Source of the DNA: Actinomycetota bacterium
GTDB taxonomy: Bacteria > Actinomycetota > Actinomycetes > S36-B12 > GCA-2699445
NCBI GenBank assembly: GCA_029978705.1
Contig: JAPOIY010000007.1
Location: 1-64,000, forward strand
DNA: 64,000 nt
Direction: 5' to 3'
Shown: positions 36,232 to 47,210 of the stretch, in pieces
How positions within the stretch are numbered: the first letter of the stretch is position 1
Layout: each line of letters starts with the position of its first letter
Program-made: the position numbers and the translations under genes
Notes under the pieces: generated by a model
The model's input: only the letters and a program-made list of their open reading frames with translations
What the model was told of the DNA's origin: nothing
Databases searched by the model: none

Positions 36232-37560
36232 TCAGGCGTCCGCGCTGCGGGGCTGCAGCGTCTCGGGCATCCGGACGGCCGCGAGGAGGGCCACCGCCGC
36301 CACCACGACGCCGACGGCGAACGCCGGGCCGAACCCCAGGCGGTCGGCCAGGAACCCTGCGAGGAGGGGGCCGAGGATGGCGCCGAAGTCCGCGGTCATC
36401 TGGAACACCGCGATCACGATGCCCTTGCCGCCGGGCCCCGCGACATCCCCCGCGACCGCCGCCGGTGCCGATGCCATGAAGGCCGTGGCCAGACCGGAGA
36501 CCGCCATGGCCACCAGGAACATCCATGTCGCTCCCGCCACCACCAGGGCCGCCATGCCGATCAGCGTCAGGGTCGCGCCGAGCAGCAGGGCCGGACGGCG
36601 TCCCCGCTGATCAGCCAGGCGGCCGGCGGGAAGCAGCATGAGCGCCTGGGTCGCCGCAGCGACCAGGAACCCGATGCCGGACATCGTCGCGTCGGCGGAC
36701 AGCCCCTCCACCACGAACAGCGGGACCAGCGAGCTGCGCAGCCCGAACGTCACGAAGCCGTTGGTGAGGTTCGCGGCCAGCGCCGCCCGGTAGGCGCGGT
36801 TGTGCAGTACTTCTCCGAGCGTGGGGGCCGCGGTGTCCGGCTCGGACGGACTCCCGCCGACGTCGGCACCCGATGTCGCGACGATTGGATCCGCGCCGGG
36901 GAGGTCCTCGGCCATCTCGTCGAGCGGTGCGACCGCCGGCGGCTGTTCCGGCACCACGGGCTGCCCGGGTGGTTCCTGGGGCAGGTACCGCCAGGCGACG
37001 AACGCGGCGAGTCCCAACGTCACGGCATAGACGAAGAACGGCGCCCGGATCGACACCCCGACGACGGCACCGCCCACGGCGGGTCCCGCCACTCCGCCCA
37101 GCAGGAACCCCGCCTGGAACGCTCCGGCGGCCCGGCCGCGCTGCCGAGGCGCCACGACCTTCAGCAGCAACGCCATCGCCGACACCGTGAACATGCTGCT
37201 GCCGATACCGCCCACGCCCCGCAGCACGAGCAGCTGTCCGTAGGTCTGCGCCAAGCCGGCGAAGGCGCTGGACACGGCCACGATCAGCAGGCCGGTGGTG
37301 AGCACGCGCCGCTCCCCGACGCGGTCGACCAGCGAGCCGGCGGGTGCGCTGAACAGCAGCCGCATCAGGGCGAAGGCACTGACCACCGCACCGGCGAGGA
37401 ACGCCGACACCCCGAAGGTGCTGGCGTAGATGGGGATGGCGGGGGCCACGATCCCGAAGCCGAGGGCCACGCAGAACGCGATCGCGGCGATGACGCCCAC
37501 CTCGTGGGGAAGCCCCTCGAGCAACGGCGTGCGGCGCACCCGGTCGGTGAGGCGCCTCAC
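36232..37560 (-). CDS. MFS transporter
   Basis: About 12 TM; PAGSLVDRVGERRVLTTGLL and PAGRLADQRGRRPALLLGA MFS loop motifs; GTG start overlaps upstream stop. Confidence 0.88.
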   Translation of the reverse strand: MRRLTDRVRRTPLLEGLPHEVGVIAAIAFCVALGFGIVAPAIPIYASTFGVSAFLAGAVVSAFALMRLLFSAPAGSLVDRVGERRVLTTGLLIVAVSSAFAGLAQTYGQLLVLRGVGGIGSSMFTVSAMALLLKVVAPRQRGRAAGAFQAGFLLGGVAGPAVGGAVVGVSIRAPFFVYAVTLGLAAFVAWRYLPQEPPGQPVVPEQPPAVAPLDEMAEDLPGADPIVATSGADVGGSPSEPDTAAPTLGEVLHNRAYRAALAANLTNGFVTFGLRSSLVPLFVVEGLSADATMSGIGFLVAAATQALMLLPAGRLADQRGRRPALLLGATLTLIGMAALVVAGATWMFLVAMAVSGLATAFMASAPAAVAGDVAGPGGKGIVIAVFQMTADFGAILGPLLAGFLADRLGFGPAFAVGVVVAAVALLAAVRMPETLQPRSADA

Positions 37561-38276
37561 CCGCCGAGCACCGTGCGGAACCGCTCGGCGCGCAGGTCGG
37601 CGACCGCCGCCTCGGTGACCGGTGTCAGGGGGGAGCCGGTGGCCCACTCCAGCAGCTGGTCGGCGATGTCGGGGTTGCGGACCAGGCAGGGCCCGTGCAG
37701 GTAGGTGCCCACGATGTGGCCGCTGACCGCGCCCTCCGTACCGTCGCCGTTGCCGACGCCTGCCACGACACGCCCCAGCGGCGCCACGCCGGGGCCCAGC
37801 GTCGTGCCGCCCGCGTGGTTCTCGTATCCCGTGAACCGGTCGGCGCCCAGGAGTCCGGGCCGGTCCGTCGGGTCCGCGACGAGTTCGCCCACCGCACGGG
37901 CGGGCAGCCGTGAGGTGCTGAGATCGATCAGTTCCAGACCGGGGGCGGGGGAACCGGTGGCGTCGGGGAAGAACGTGCCGAGCAACTGGTAGCCCGCGCA
38001 GATGGCCAGGATGGGAGCGCCCCGCTGGGCCGCCCGGGCCAGCGCCCCGTCCTTCTGGAGGGCTTCGCAGGCGGCGACCTGCGCGGTGTCCTCCCCACCC
38101 CCCAGCACGTACAGGTCCGCGCCGTCGGGCAGCGCGTCGCCGGGCTGCACGGCGATCACCTCCGTGGGCAGACCCCGCAGCGCGGCCCGGTGGCGGAGAG
38201 TGATGACGTTGCCGCCGTCCCCGTAGGTGCCCAGCAGGTCGGGGTAGATGGAGGCGATGACGACGGGGTCGCTCAC
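37557..38276 (-). CDS. gatD: Lipid II isoglutaminyl synthase glutaminase subunit
   Basis: IASIYPDLLGTYGDGGNVITLRHRAALRG...LGGGEDTAQ...PILAICAGYQLLG...GYENHAGGT...GTYLHGPCLVRNP. Confidence 0.95.
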   Translation of the reverse strand: MSDPVVIASIYPDLLGTYGDGGNVITLRHRAALRGLPTEVIAVQPGDALPDGADLYVLGGGEDTAQVAACEALQKDGALARAAQRGAPILAICAGYQLLGTFFPDATGSPAPGLELIDLSTSRLPARAVGELVADPTDRPGLLGADRFTGYENHAGGTTLGPGVAPLGRVVAGVGNGDGTEGAVSGHIVGTYLHGPCLVRNPDIADQLLEWATGSPLTPVTEAAVADLRAERFRTVLGG

Positions 38277-39529
38277 AGTGCTTCTCCGGTCGTGCGCAGG
38301 TGGTGGAACGCGGTGTAGGTGGCACAGCAGTTGACCGCGGGCAGATCGCGCATCCCCGGCGGCAGCGGGGCGTCCGGAGCGTAGGGGTCCTCGATGACCA
38401 CGTGGTCCACGCCCGCCTGCGTGAGGCGGACGGCCAGGTCCCGGCGTCGGAAGCCGGTGGCCACCACCGTCCGGCCCGCGAGCTTCTCGAACGGCACATC
38501 CCACAGCCACGACGGGTCGCGCCCGTCGGCGTAGTCGGAGTTGATGGTGACGATCACGGGTTCCGGTGCCGGCGGCATCACATCCAGCAGCTCCGACCAG
38601 CCGGCGGGGTTCTTGGCCAGGAAGAGGCGGATGCGCAGGTCGCCCACCCGAAACGTGCCGTACCGGCCGGAGACCGAGTCGACCCGGGCCATCCGCTCCA
38701 GCCCGGCGCGGGGGTCCAGACCCAGGGCGTCCGTGGCCGCCAGCACCAGGGTGGCGTTGGCGCGGTTGAAACGGCCCGGCAGTTGGAGGGAGCTGAGGTC
38801 GTACCGGGAGCCGTCGGGACCCACCGCTTCTTCTCCCGCGAGCGTCCAGGCGGGGTCGGGGCGCCGCCGCCCGCACCCGGGACACCACCAGGTGCCGTCG
38901 CCGCGGCCCAACAGCGTTCCGCACGCCGCGCAGACGGCGGAGTCGCTGGTCCACGCCTGCCCGGCGGCCACCCAGACGACCTGGCCCGCCGCCGTGGCGG
39001 CGAACTCGACCATCGGGTCGTCAGCGTTGGCCACGACGGTGACGTCGGGGTGTTCCTGGAGCATGCGCCGCCAGGAACGGGCGGTCATCGCGACCTCGTT
39101 CATGCGGTCGAGCTGGTCGCGGCTGAGGTTGCCCAGCAGCAGGACCCGCGGCCGGGTCTGCCCGACGGTACGGGGCAGGTAGGCCTCGTCGACCTCCAGG
39201 ACCACCGTCGCGTCGGGGGCCGACTCGGACAACGTCATGACGATGCCGGTCGACATGTTCGCCCCGGTCGGCTGCGCCACGACGGGGCCCGCCTGGGACA
39301 GCGACTCCGCCAGCAGGCGGGTCGTGGACGTCTTGCCGTTCGTCGCGGACACGAGGGCGGCGACGCGGTCGCCGGCCAGTTCGTCGATGGCGCCGGGAGC
39401 CAGCCGCAGGATGACCTGGCCGCCGATCACCATGCCCTCACCGCGCCCGGCGGCCCGCGAGAGACGGGACGCCGCCCGGCCCGCCCCGATGGCGGCCCGA
39501 GTGCGCAGCGGAAGGTCGCGACGGCTCAC
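38273..39529 (-). CDS. murT: Lipid II isoglutaminyl synthase Mur-ligase-like subunit
   Basis: ALVSATNGKTSTTRLLAESL...EVDEAYLP...CAACGTLLGRGDGTWWCPGCGRRRPDPAW zinc-ribbon insertion; next to gatD. Confidence 0.95.
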   Translation of the reverse strand: MSRRDLPLRTRAAIGAGRAASRLSRAAGRGEGMVIGGQVILRLAPGAIDELAGDRVAALVSATNGKTSTTRLLAESLSQAGPVVAQPTGANMSTGIVMTLSESAPDATVVLEVDEAYLPRTVGQTRPRVLLLGNLSRDQLDRMNEVAMTARSWRRMLQEHPDVTVVANADDPMVEFAATAAGQVVWVAAGQAWTSDSAVCAACGTLLGRGDGTWWCPGCGRRRPDPAWTLAGEEAVGPDGSRYDLSSLQLPGRFNRANATLVLAATDALGLDPRAGLERMARVDSVSGRYGTFRVGDLRIRLFLAKNPAGWSELLDVMPPAPEPVIVTINSDYADGRDPSWLWDVPFEKLAGRTVVATGFRRRDLAVRLTQAGVDHVVIEDPYAPDAPLPPGMRDLPAVNCCATYTAFHHLRTTGEAL

Positions 39530-39622
39530 GGTGGCAGGGTACGCGGGTGCGGGTCCGGCCGTCGGTGGGCGACCTTGCCGAACCCCTCCCTTCGCCAGGC
39601 TCGGCTGACTACGCTGCGGGCT

Positions 39623-40318
39623 ATGAGCGATCAGTCACTGCCACCTGCCGCGTGGTACGCCGACCCCCAGGATCCCCAGTCCCTGCGCTATTGGGACGGA
39701 GGAGCCTGGACCGACCAGACCCGGCCCCTCGTGCCGGAGCCGGAGGTCGTCGCGGTCCAACCGGCCGTCCAGGAGACCGTGACCGTGGCCGAGGCGGGCC
39801 CGGTCTTTGCTGAGACGGTGGTCGACCAGCCGGTCGCGGTGCAGCCCGCCGCCCCCGCCGTGGTCGACCCGCTGTCGGGCTTCGCTGCGGAGGTCTCAGC
39901 GCTCTCCGAGCCGGCAGTGGCCCCCGTCCCCACCCCGGCAGTGGCCCCCGTCGCCACGCCGGCGGTGACCCCGGTCGTTCCGGCAGCGCCGGCGGGCGCC
40001 GGAGCCGATGTGGTCGTCGTGACCACCGAGACGCTCCCGGGACATCGCGTGGTGTCGGTCATCGGGCCCGTCATGGGAGTGGCGGTCCGCAGCCACGCCG
40101 AACTCTCCGAGGTCGCATCCTTCGGCGGCTTCGGGCCGTCCGACCACGCCGGACTGATGCAGCGCACGCGCGCCGACGCCCTGGACCGGCTGTCCGCCGC
40201 GGCGGCTGAGGCGGGTGCGACTGCCGTCATCGGCGTGCGGATCGACGCCGGTGACGTCGCCGGCACGTTCACGGAGGTCTCGGCCTACGGCACCGCGGTG
40301 GTGACCACCCCGGGGTGA
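39623..40318 (+). CDS. DUF2510 domain protein with Pro/Ala linker and YbjQ (UPF0145)-like C-terminal domain
   Basis: PPAAWYADPQDPQSLRYWDGGAWTDQTRP; C-terminal TTETLPGHRVVSVIGPVMGVAVRS...LDRLSAAAAEAGATAVIGVRID. Confidence 0.82.
   Translation: MSDQSLPPAAWYADPQDPQSLRYWDGGAWTDQTRPLVPEPEVVAVQPAVQETVTVAEAGPVFAETVVDQPVAVQPAAPAVVDPLSGFAAEVSALSEPAVAPVPTPAVAPVATPAVTPVVPAAPAGAGADVVVVTTETLPGHRVVSVIGPVMGVAVRSHAELSEVASFGGFGPSDHAGLMQRTRADALDRLSAAAAEAGATAVIGVRIDAGDVAGTFTEVSAYGTAVVTTPG
39911..39982 (+). repeat. Three 24-bp tandem repeat units in the linker coding region
   Basis: ccggcagtggcccccgtccccacc / ccggcagtggcccccgtcgccacg / ccggcggtgaccccggtcgttccg. Confidence 0.85.
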
Positions 40319-41292
40319 CCGCCCGTCTGGCTCTCGACGTCGGCGGAACCAAGATGGCCGCCGCGATCGTCGGTGACGACGACCGCATCCTCGAACGTGC
40401 GGTGGCTCCGACGCCCCCCGACGCCGGCGCCGAGGAACTGTTCGACACCGTCGTCCTGGTCGTCAACGCGGTCCTGCCCGCCGCGCCGGGTCCCCTCGCC
40501 GGACTGGGAGTGGGGTGTGGCGGCCCGATGCGCTGGCCCAGCGGCGACGTGTCGCCCCTCAACATCCCGGGTTGGCGCGGGTTCCCGCTGCGTGACCGCC
40601 TGGCCGAGGAATTCGCGCTGCCCACCCGTGTGCACAACGACGCCGTCTGCCTGACGGTCGGCGAGAGCCTCATCGGGGCGGGCCAGCCCGCGGCCAACTG
40701 CCTGGGCATGGTGGTCTCCACCGGGGTCGGCGCCGGACTGATCCTCGACGGCCGGCTGGTGTCGGGCGCGAGCGGCAACGCGGGCCACCTCGGCCACGTG
40801 GTGGTGCACCCCGACGGCCCCCCGTGCCGGTGCGGCGGCCAGGGGTGCCTGGAGGCCGTCGCCCGGGGTCCGGCACTGGTGGCCTGGGCCCGGGAACAGG
40901 GCTGGCGGCCCACGGGCTCCGGTGACGCCGGGGCCCTGGCGGCGGCGGCGCGCGCCGGGGACGAGGTGGCCGTGGCCGCCTTCCGGAGGTGCGGGAACGC
41001 CGTGGGCGTCGCCCTGGCCGGGGCGGTCGCCCTGCTCGACCTGCAGACGGTCGCGCTCGGCGGGGGCGTGTCCCGCGCGGCCGATCTGCTGCTGCCGGCG
41101 CTGTTCGATGCCTTCGACCGGCATGCCCGGGTGGACTTCGCGAGACGCTGTCGCATCGTGCTCGCCGCGCCCGATGCGGGGCTGGTCGGGGCGGCCGCCC
41201 TACTCGACGACCGGTGGTGGCCCGTCGCCGGACAGGTCGCCGCACCCCGTTCCGCGGAGTGGTCACCAGCCCCCGAATCGCGTCTCCCATAG
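40315..41292 (+). CDS. ROK family sugar kinase
   Basis: LALDVGGTKMAAAIV...VSTGVGAGLILDG...GHLGHVVVHPDGPPCRCGGQGCLEA. Confidence 0.92.
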   Translation: MTARLALDVGGTKMAAAIVGDDDRILERAVAPTPPDAGAEELFDTVVLVVNAVLPAAPGPLAGLGVGCGGPMRWPSGDVSPLNIPGWRGFPLRDRLAEEFALPTRVHNDAVCLTVGESLIGAGQPAANCLGMVVSTGVGAGLILDGRLVSGASGNAGHLGHVVVHPDGPPCRCGGQGCLEAVARGPALVAWAREQGWRPTGSGDAGALAAAARAGDEVAVAAFRRCGNAVGVALAGAVALLDLQTVALGGGVSRAADLLLPALFDAFDRHARVDFARRCRIVLAAPDAGLVGAAALLDDRWWPVAGQVAAPRSAEWSPAPESRLP

Positions 41293-41430
41293 CACGGAAT
41301 CGACGTCCGATAACCGGCCGGGGGCTTTCTCGTGCTTTTGTGATGCCTCCGGCGCGCTCGTAATCTGAGCGCGCCGCCGACTCCGTGCGGCACCGGACCG
41401 CAACCTGTCGGTCCGCGGGTATGGGGAGGG

Positions 41431-42201
41431 TTGTTGACGCCTCAGTCGCCGTCGTCCGGGCCCGTCGCCACCCGCGACATCCCGGCCGCCACTGTCGCGC
41501 GGCTCCCCATCTACCACCGCGTCCTGGGTCAGCTCCTCGACACCGAGGTGGCGACCGTCAGCTCCAAGGAACTTGCCGACCTGACCGGGGTCAACAGTGC
41601 CAAGGTCCGCAAGGACCTCTCGCACCTGGGTTCATACGGCGTGCGCGGCGTCGGGTACGACGTGGCTTACCTGAACTATCAGATCTCCCGCGATCTGGGC
41701 CTGACCAACGACGCGGCCGTGTTCATCGTGGGCGCCGGCAACCTCGGCCGGGCGCTGGCGTCCTACGCCGGCTTCGCCAGCCGCGGGTTCCAGGTCGTCG
41801 GTCTGCTCGACGTCGACTCCGAGCAGGTCGGACGGCAGGTGGGTCCGGCCCGGATCTCGTCGGTCGCCGAGTTGGAGGAACTGGCGGCGGTCACCCAACC
41901 CGACATCGGGGTCGTGGCCACGCCGGCGGAGGGGGCCCAGGAGGTGTGCGACCGGCTGGTCGCCGCCGGGATCACGAGCATCCTCAACTTCGCCCCCACC
42001 GTCCTGACCGTGCCCGCCCACGTGGAGGTCCGCAAGGTCGACCTCGGTCTGGAACTGCAGATCCTGGCCTTCCACGCCCAGCAGCGACGACGCGGCGACG
42101 CGTCCACCAACGGCGCCGGGGTGCCGCGGGCCATCGACGTCACCGGCCTGGACCTGCGGGACTCCGCCACCGGCGACTCCCGTCCGGGGGTGCCCGCATG
42201 A
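41431..42201 (+). CDS. rex: Redox-sensing transcriptional repressor Rex
   Basis: LPIYHRVLGQLLDTEVATVSSKELADLTGVNSAKVRKDLSHLGSYGVRGVGYDV...IVGAGNLGRALASY. Confidence 0.97.
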   Translation: MLTPQSPSSGPVATRDIPAATVARLPIYHRVLGQLLDTEVATVSSKELADLTGVNSAKVRKDLSHLGSYGVRGVGYDVAYLNYQISRDLGLTNDAAVFIVGAGNLGRALASYAGFASRGFQVVGLLDVDSEQVGRQVGPARISSVAELEELAAVTQPDIGVVATPAEGAQEVCDRLVAAGITSILNFAPTVLTVPAHVEVRKVDLGLELQILAFHAQQRRRGDASTNGAGVPRAIDVTGLDLRDSATGDSRPGVPA

Positions 42202-43517
42202 CGCTTCTGGTGGTGGGGGCCAACCACACGTCGGCGCCCATGGACCTGCTCGAGGCCCTCGCGGCGGCCGACAGCGCCGCGCTGGCGACCGGTGCGCTCA
42301 CCAGTCCCCACGTGGCGGAGGCCGTGGTGGTGTCCACCTGCAACCGCGTCGAGATCTATGCCGAGGTGGACCGGTTCCACGCCGCGGTCGACGACCTGAC
42401 CGCGGTACTGGCCAAGGCAACGGGACAGTCCGTCGTGGACGTGACCCCGCAGTGTTACGTGCACTACGACGAGCGAGCCGCGCAACATCTGTTCGAGGTC
42501 GGTGCCGGACTCAACTCCATGGTCGTGGGTGAGCAGCAGATCCTGGGACAGATCCGCTCCGCCCTCGCGGATGCCCAGGAGGCGGGCACGGCGGGGCGGG
42601 AACTGAACGAGGTCACGCAGGCCGCGCTGCGCGTCGGCAAGCGGGTGCGCACCGAGACGGGGCTGGACCGTGCCGGCGCCAACGTCGTGACGGTGGCCTA
42701 CGCCGATGCGTTCGAGCAGTTGTCCGCCCGCGGCGGGCCGCAGGCGGAGCAGGCGCGCCTCCTGGTCGTCGGGGCGGGGGCGCTCTCGAGTCTCGCCGTG
42801 GCGCACGCGGCCCGCCTGGGAGTCGGGGAGGTCACGGTCGCCAGCCGCACCGTCGCCACGGCCCAGCGGCTCGCGGCCTCCTACGACGCCCGGGGAGCGG
42901 CCCTGGATGACCTCCCCGCGCTGCTGGCGGACGCCGACGTCGCGGTCTTCTGCACGGGCGCCGTCGGCACGATCGTGGACCGGACGGCTGTGGCAGGTGT
43001 CGTCGCGGCGCGCCCCGACCGGACCCTCGTCCTCGTCGACCTCGCCCTGCCCCACGACACCGACCCCGCGACCGCCGCGCTCCCGGGTGTCGTGCGCATC
43101 GACCTGGCCGCCCTGGCCGAGCGCCCGGAGGCCCACGCCGACCACAGCGATTCCCAGGCCGCAGCCCAGATCGTCAGCGACGAGCTGCGCGACTATTTCG
43201 CCGTGCGCGCCGCCCGCGCGGTCGAACCCGTGCTCGTCAGCCTGCGCAGCCGCGGCACGGCTGTGGTGGACGCCGAACTCGTACGGCTGCGGGAACGTCT
43301 CCCGGGTCTGACCGAGGACGAGTGGGCCACCATCGAGCAGTCCCTGCGCCGGACGGTGAACACGCTCATGCACACCCCCACCGTCCGGATCAAGGAGTTG
43401 GCGGCCGACCCGGACGGCCAGCGGTACGCGGATGCGCTGAACTCGCTGTTCGACCTGTCGGTGGACCTCGTCGACTCCATGCTGTTGCCCCGCGAGAAGC
43501 TGGGGGAGACGCCATGA
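42198..43517 (+). CDS. hemA: Glutamyl-tRNA reductase
   Basis: LLVVGANHTSAPMDLLE...VVVSTCNRVEIYAEV...VGEQQILGQIRSAL. Confidence 0.97.
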   Translation: MTLLVVGANHTSAPMDLLEALAAADSAALATGALTSPHVAEAVVVSTCNRVEIYAEVDRFHAAVDDLTAVLAKATGQSVVDVTPQCYVHYDERAAQHLFEVGAGLNSMVVGEQQILGQIRSALADAQEAGTAGRELNEVTQAALRVGKRVRTETGLDRAGANVVTVAYADAFEQLSARGGPQAEQARLLVVGAGALSSLAVAHAARLGVGEVTVASRTVATAQRLAASYDARGAALDDLPALLADADVAVFCTGAVGTIVDRTAVAGVVAARPDRTLVLVDLALPHDTDPATAALPGVVRIDLAALAERPEAHADHSDSQAAAQIVSDELRDYFAVRAARAVEPVLVSLRSRGTAVVDAELVRLRERLPGLTEDEWATIEQSLRRTVNTLMHTPTVRIKELAADPDGQRYADALNSLFDLSVDLVDSMLLPREKLGETP

Positions 43518-44419
43518 CCCCTTTGCGCCTGGCCACCAGGAAGTCGCCGCTGGCTCTCGCCCAGTCCCAGTGGGTGGCCCACCGGATCGAGGATGCCGTG
43601 GGCGTGCCCGTGGAACTCGTTCCCGTGGTCTCGCAGGGTGACCGGTCGTCCCGGCCGCTGACCGCGATGGGCGGTGTCGGTGTCTTCGTGGCAGCCGTGC
43701 GCGATGCCGTCCTCGCCGGGGAGGCCGATGTCGCGGTGCACTCCCTCAAGGACCTTCCCACGGCCCTCCATCCGGGGCTGGCGCTGGCGGCGGTGCCCGA
43801 GCGCGGGGACGTCCGCGACGCCCTGGTCTCGCGCGCCGCGTCCCTGGACGAACTGGCTCCCGGCTCGCGGGTCGGCACGGGATCCCCGCGCCGCAGCGCC
43901 CAGTTGCGCGACCTGCGCCCCGACCTCGAGGTCGTTCCTATCCGCGGTAATGTCGAGACGCGGCTGGGCTTCGTCGACAGTGGCGAGCTCGATGCGGTCC
44001 TGCTCGCGCTCGCGGGGCTGCAACGGCTGGGCCTCGCCGACCGCGCCACCGACGTCCTGCCCGCCGACCGGATGATGCCCGCCCCCGGCCAGGGGGCGCT
44101 CGCGGTGGAGACACGCACCGGCGACACCGCCGCCCGGGCCGCGGTCGCCGTCCTCGACGACCTGCCCACCCGCGCCGCCGTCAGCGCGGAGCGGGCCCTG
44201 CTCGCCCGCCTCGAAGCGGGCTGCACGGCGCCGGTGGGCGCCCTGGCCACGGTGGTGGCCGACCAGATCTTCCTCACCGGTGTCGTCCATGCCGCCGAGG
44301 ACTCCCGGGCCATCCGGGTGTCCGTCTCGGGGCCGGCAGGGGCGCCAACCGACCTGGGTCGGGCCGCCGCGGAGCGGTTGCTCGCCGATGAGGGACTTGT
44401 GGGGGGAGTTGTCCGATGA
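43514..44419 (+). CDS. hemC: Porphobilinogen deaminase
   Basis: LRLATRKSPLALAQSQWVA...VHSLKDLPTALHPGLALAAVPERGDVRDALV...GTGSPRRSAQL. Confidence 0.97.
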   Translation: MTPLRLATRKSPLALAQSQWVAHRIEDAVGVPVELVPVVSQGDRSSRPLTAMGGVGVFVAAVRDAVLAGEADVAVHSLKDLPTALHPGLALAAVPERGDVRDALVSRAASLDELAPGSRVGTGSPRRSAQLRDLRPDLEVVPIRGNVETRLGFVDSGELDAVLLALAGLQRLGLADRATDVLPADRMMPAPGQGALAVETRTGDTAARAAVAVLDDLPTRAAVSAERALLARLEAGCTAPVGALATVVADQIFLTGVVHAAEDSRAIRVSVSGPAGAPTDLGRAAAERLLADEGLVGGVVR

Positions 44420-46017
44420 ACGCTAAGGAGCGGAACGCCATGTCGAGGGTTGTTGCACTGATCGCCACGGGACCGGGGGACCCCGACCTGTTGACGCTGC
44501 GCGCGATGCAGTTGTTGCGGGGGGCCGACGTGATCGTCTGTGATGCCGACGCGCTGGACCTGGCCCGGGAGGTCTTCGGGGAGGACGAGCGGCTGCTGGC
44601 CGCCACCGACGAGGACGGCCTGCCGCTGGACCACCGGTCCCGCGCCAAGCTGGTCTCCGAGCACCTGAAGAAGGGCGCCGGGGTGGTCCGGCTGATCAGC
44701 GGTGACCCGCTGCTGGACGGCTCCCTGCTGATCGAGGTGCAGGCGCTGCGCCGCGTCAAGGTCGAGGTCGAGGTGGTCCCCGGCGTCAGCCCCGTCACCG
44801 GCGTTCCCGCGTACGCGGGCTTCGGGCTGACCGGCGGGAAGACCCGTGAAGTTGCCGTCGTGGACGCCCACGACACCGACCTCGACTGGTCGGCACACGT
44901 ACGGCCCCGCCAGACCCTGGTGGTCCTCGGCGGAGCGGACCGGGCCGCTGAGATCGCCGCCGGACTGGTGGCGGCGGGCCGACCGGAGAACACGCCGGTC
45001 GCGATCACCCGCAACGGAACCACCATCGACCAGCGCACCATCGTGGCCACGCTCGGTACTGTCGCAGCGGCGGTCAAAGCCGCCAAGCAGACCGGCAGCG
45101 GGATCATGGTGGTGGGAGACGTGGTCGACCAGCGCGCCACGATGTCGTGGTTCGAGACCAAACCCCTGTTCGGGTGGCGGGTGCTCGTGCCGCGCACCAA
45201 GGAGCAGGCGGGCCAACTGTCCGAGCAGTTGCGCCGCTACGGCGCCGTGCCGGTGGAGGTGCCCACGATCTCGGTCGAGCCGCCGCGGACCCCGCACCAG
45301 ATGGAGCGCGCGATCCAGGGCCTCGTCACCGGCCGCTACGAGTGGGTGGTGTTCACCTCCACGAATGCCGTGCGCGCCGTGTGTGAACGTTTCGCCGACT
45401 ACGGTCTGGACGCCCGCAGCTTCGCGGGTCTGAAGGTCGCCGCCATCGGCGACGCGACCGCCGAGGCGCTGCGCACCTTCGGGGTCGTCCCGGATCTGGT
45501 GCCCTCCGGCGAGCAGTCCAGCCGCGGGCTGCTGGAGGACTGGCCCGAGTACGACACGGTCATGGACCCGATCAACCGGGTGTTCCTGCCCCGCGCCGAC
45601 ATTGCCACCGAGACCCTGGTGGCCGGCATGAACGAACTCGGGTGGGAGGTCGACGACGTCACGGCCTACCGGACCGTGCGCGCGGCGCCCCCGGCCGCCC
45701 ACATTCGCGAGGCCATCAAGTCCGGCGGCTTCGACGCGGTCCTGTTCACGTCGTCGTCCACCGTGCGCAACCTGATCGGCATCGCGGGCAAGCCGCACGC
45801 CACCACGGTGATCGCGTGCATCGGGCCGCAGACGGCGAGCACCGCCGAGGAGCACGGCCTGACGGTGGACGTCCTGGCCGACGAGCCCAAGGTGGCGGTC
45901 CTGGCCCGCAACCTCGCCGAGCACGGCGACGCCCTGCGTTCCGCGGCCGAGGAGGCCGGTGAGGTCACGTGGCGCCCCAGCCGGCGCCGCACGTCGGCCC
46001 GACGCAAGGCCACCTGA
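44416..46017 (+). CDS. hemD: Bifunctional uroporphyrinogen-III methyltransferase/synthase-type protein (CobA-HemD fusion)
   Basis: SAM-MT-like N-terminal half ([28 protein letters not shown]...[16 protein letters not shown]) and HemD half ([30 protein letters not shown]...[12 protein letters not shown]). Confidence 0.93.
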   Translation: MNAKERNAMSRVVALIATGPGDPDLLTLRAMQLLRGADVIVCDADALDLAREVFGEDERLLAATDEDGLPLDHRSRAKLVSEHLKKGAGVVRLISGDPLLDGSLLIEVQALRRVKVEVEVVPGVSPVTGVPAYAGFGLTGGKTREVAVVDAHDTDLDWSAHVRPRQTLVVLGGADRAAEIAAGLVAAGRPENTPVAITRNGTTIDQRTIVATLGTVAAAVKAAKQTGSGIMVVGDVVDQRATMSWFETKPLFGWRVLVPRTKEQAGQLSEQLRRYGAVPVEVPTISVEPPRTPHQMERAIQGLVTGRYEWVVFTSTNAVRAVCERFADYGLDARSFAGLKVAAIGDATAEALRTFGVVPDLVPSGEQSSRGLLEDWPEYDTVMDPINRVFLPRADIATETLVAGMNELGWEVDDVTAYRTVRAAPPAAHIREAIKSGGFDAVLFTSSSTVRNLIGIAGKPHATTVIACIGPQTASTAEEHGLTVDVLADEPKVAVLARNLAEHGDALRSAAEEAGEVTWRPSRRRTSARRKAT

Positions 46018-46019
46018 TC

Positions 46020-46979
46020 GTGGAGCGACCCCGGCGGCTGCGCCGCAACGCCGCCCTGCGGCGTCTCGTGGCCGAGTACCGGCTGTCCGGCGAGTCGCTG
46101 ATCCAGCCGCTGTTCGTCCGCGAGGACCTGACCGAGCCGCGGCCGATCGCCAGCATGCCCGGCCAGGTGCAGCACTGCCTGGCCTCGCTGCCGGACGCGG
46201 TCGCACGGGCCGCGGCGGCAGGCGTCGGGGGCGTCATGCTGTTCGGGATCCCGGCGCAGCGCGACGCCGTGGGGTCGGCGGGGCAGCACCCCGACGGCAT
46301 CCTCAACCGCGCGGTCCGGGCCGCCCTGACGGCAGCTGCCGGGCGCACGGTCGTCATGGCCGACCTGTGCCTGGACGAGTTCACCGACCACGGCCACTGC
46401 GGCGTGCTCACCGACACCGGGCACGTCGACAACGACGCGACCCTGCACCACTACCAACGGATGGCCGTGTCCCAAGCCGACGCAGGCGCCGAGGTGCTGG
46501 GCCTGTCGGGGATGATGGACGGTCAGGTGGCGGCCGTCCGCGGCGCCCTCGACGCCGCCGGGTACGACGACGTCGTGCTGCTGGCCTACGCCGCCAAGTA
46601 CGCGTCCGCCTGGTACGGCCCGTTCCGGGAGGCGGTGCAGTCCGCACTGGAGGGCGACCGCCGCACCTATCAGCAGGACCCCGCCAACCGACGCGAGGCC
46701 CTGCGCGAGACCGCCCTGGACCTGGCGGAGGGCGCGGACGTGGTCATGGTCAAACCCGCGATGGGGTACCTCGACGTCCTCGCCGACGTCGCGGCCCTGT
46801 CCGACCGGCCGGTCTGGGCCTACCAGGTGTCGGGCGAGTATGCGGCCATCGAGGCGGCCGCCGCCAACGGGTGGGTGGATCGCGACGCGCTGATCCGCGA
46901 GACCGTGCTCGGCATCCACCGGGCGGGGGCCGATGCCGTGCTCACCTACTGGGCCACGGAACTCGCCGAATCCCTCTAG
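46020..46979 (+). CDS. hemB: Porphobilinogen synthase
   Basis: [31 protein letters not shown]...[16 protein letters not shown]...[16 protein letters not shown]...[11 protein letters not shown]. Confidence 0.97.
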   Translation: MERPRRLRRNAALRRLVAEYRLSGESLIQPLFVREDLTEPRPIASMPGQVQHCLASLPDAVARAAAAGVGGVMLFGIPAQRDAVGSAGQHPDGILNRAVRAALTAAAGRTVVMADLCLDEFTDHGHCGVLTDTGHVDNDATLHHYQRMAVSQADAGAEVLGLSGMMDGQVAAVRGALDAAGYDDVVLLAYAAKYASAWYGPFREAVQSALEGDRRTYQQDPANRREALRETALDLAEGADVVMVKPAMGYLDVLADVAALSDRPVWAYQVSGEYAAIEAAAANGWVDRDALIRETVLGIHRAGADAVLTYWATELAESL

Positions 46980-47210
46980 TCGATCGTCCTCTCCGGGTCC
47001 AGAAGACCCCAGATCACGGATCGGCGACGACTGTTCCCCGAAACGGACATAACGGGCGTTGTGCCCTGCCGGAAGGCTGTTCTTTCCGACTGTTGGCGCA
47101 TTTGCAGCAAATCGGACCCGCAATTTATTGCGTTTCGGCAACGAGCCGGTTGCGGGATTGGTAGGACAAGGCCTGATGCCATCAGTGGCACCGCTGACTG
47201 AGGAGTAGGT

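Noticed and set aside
41320-41345. TTGTGA-containing sequence upstream of rex as a possible Rex operator
   Set aside because: Only a half-site is visible; no TTCACAA partner at the expected spacing
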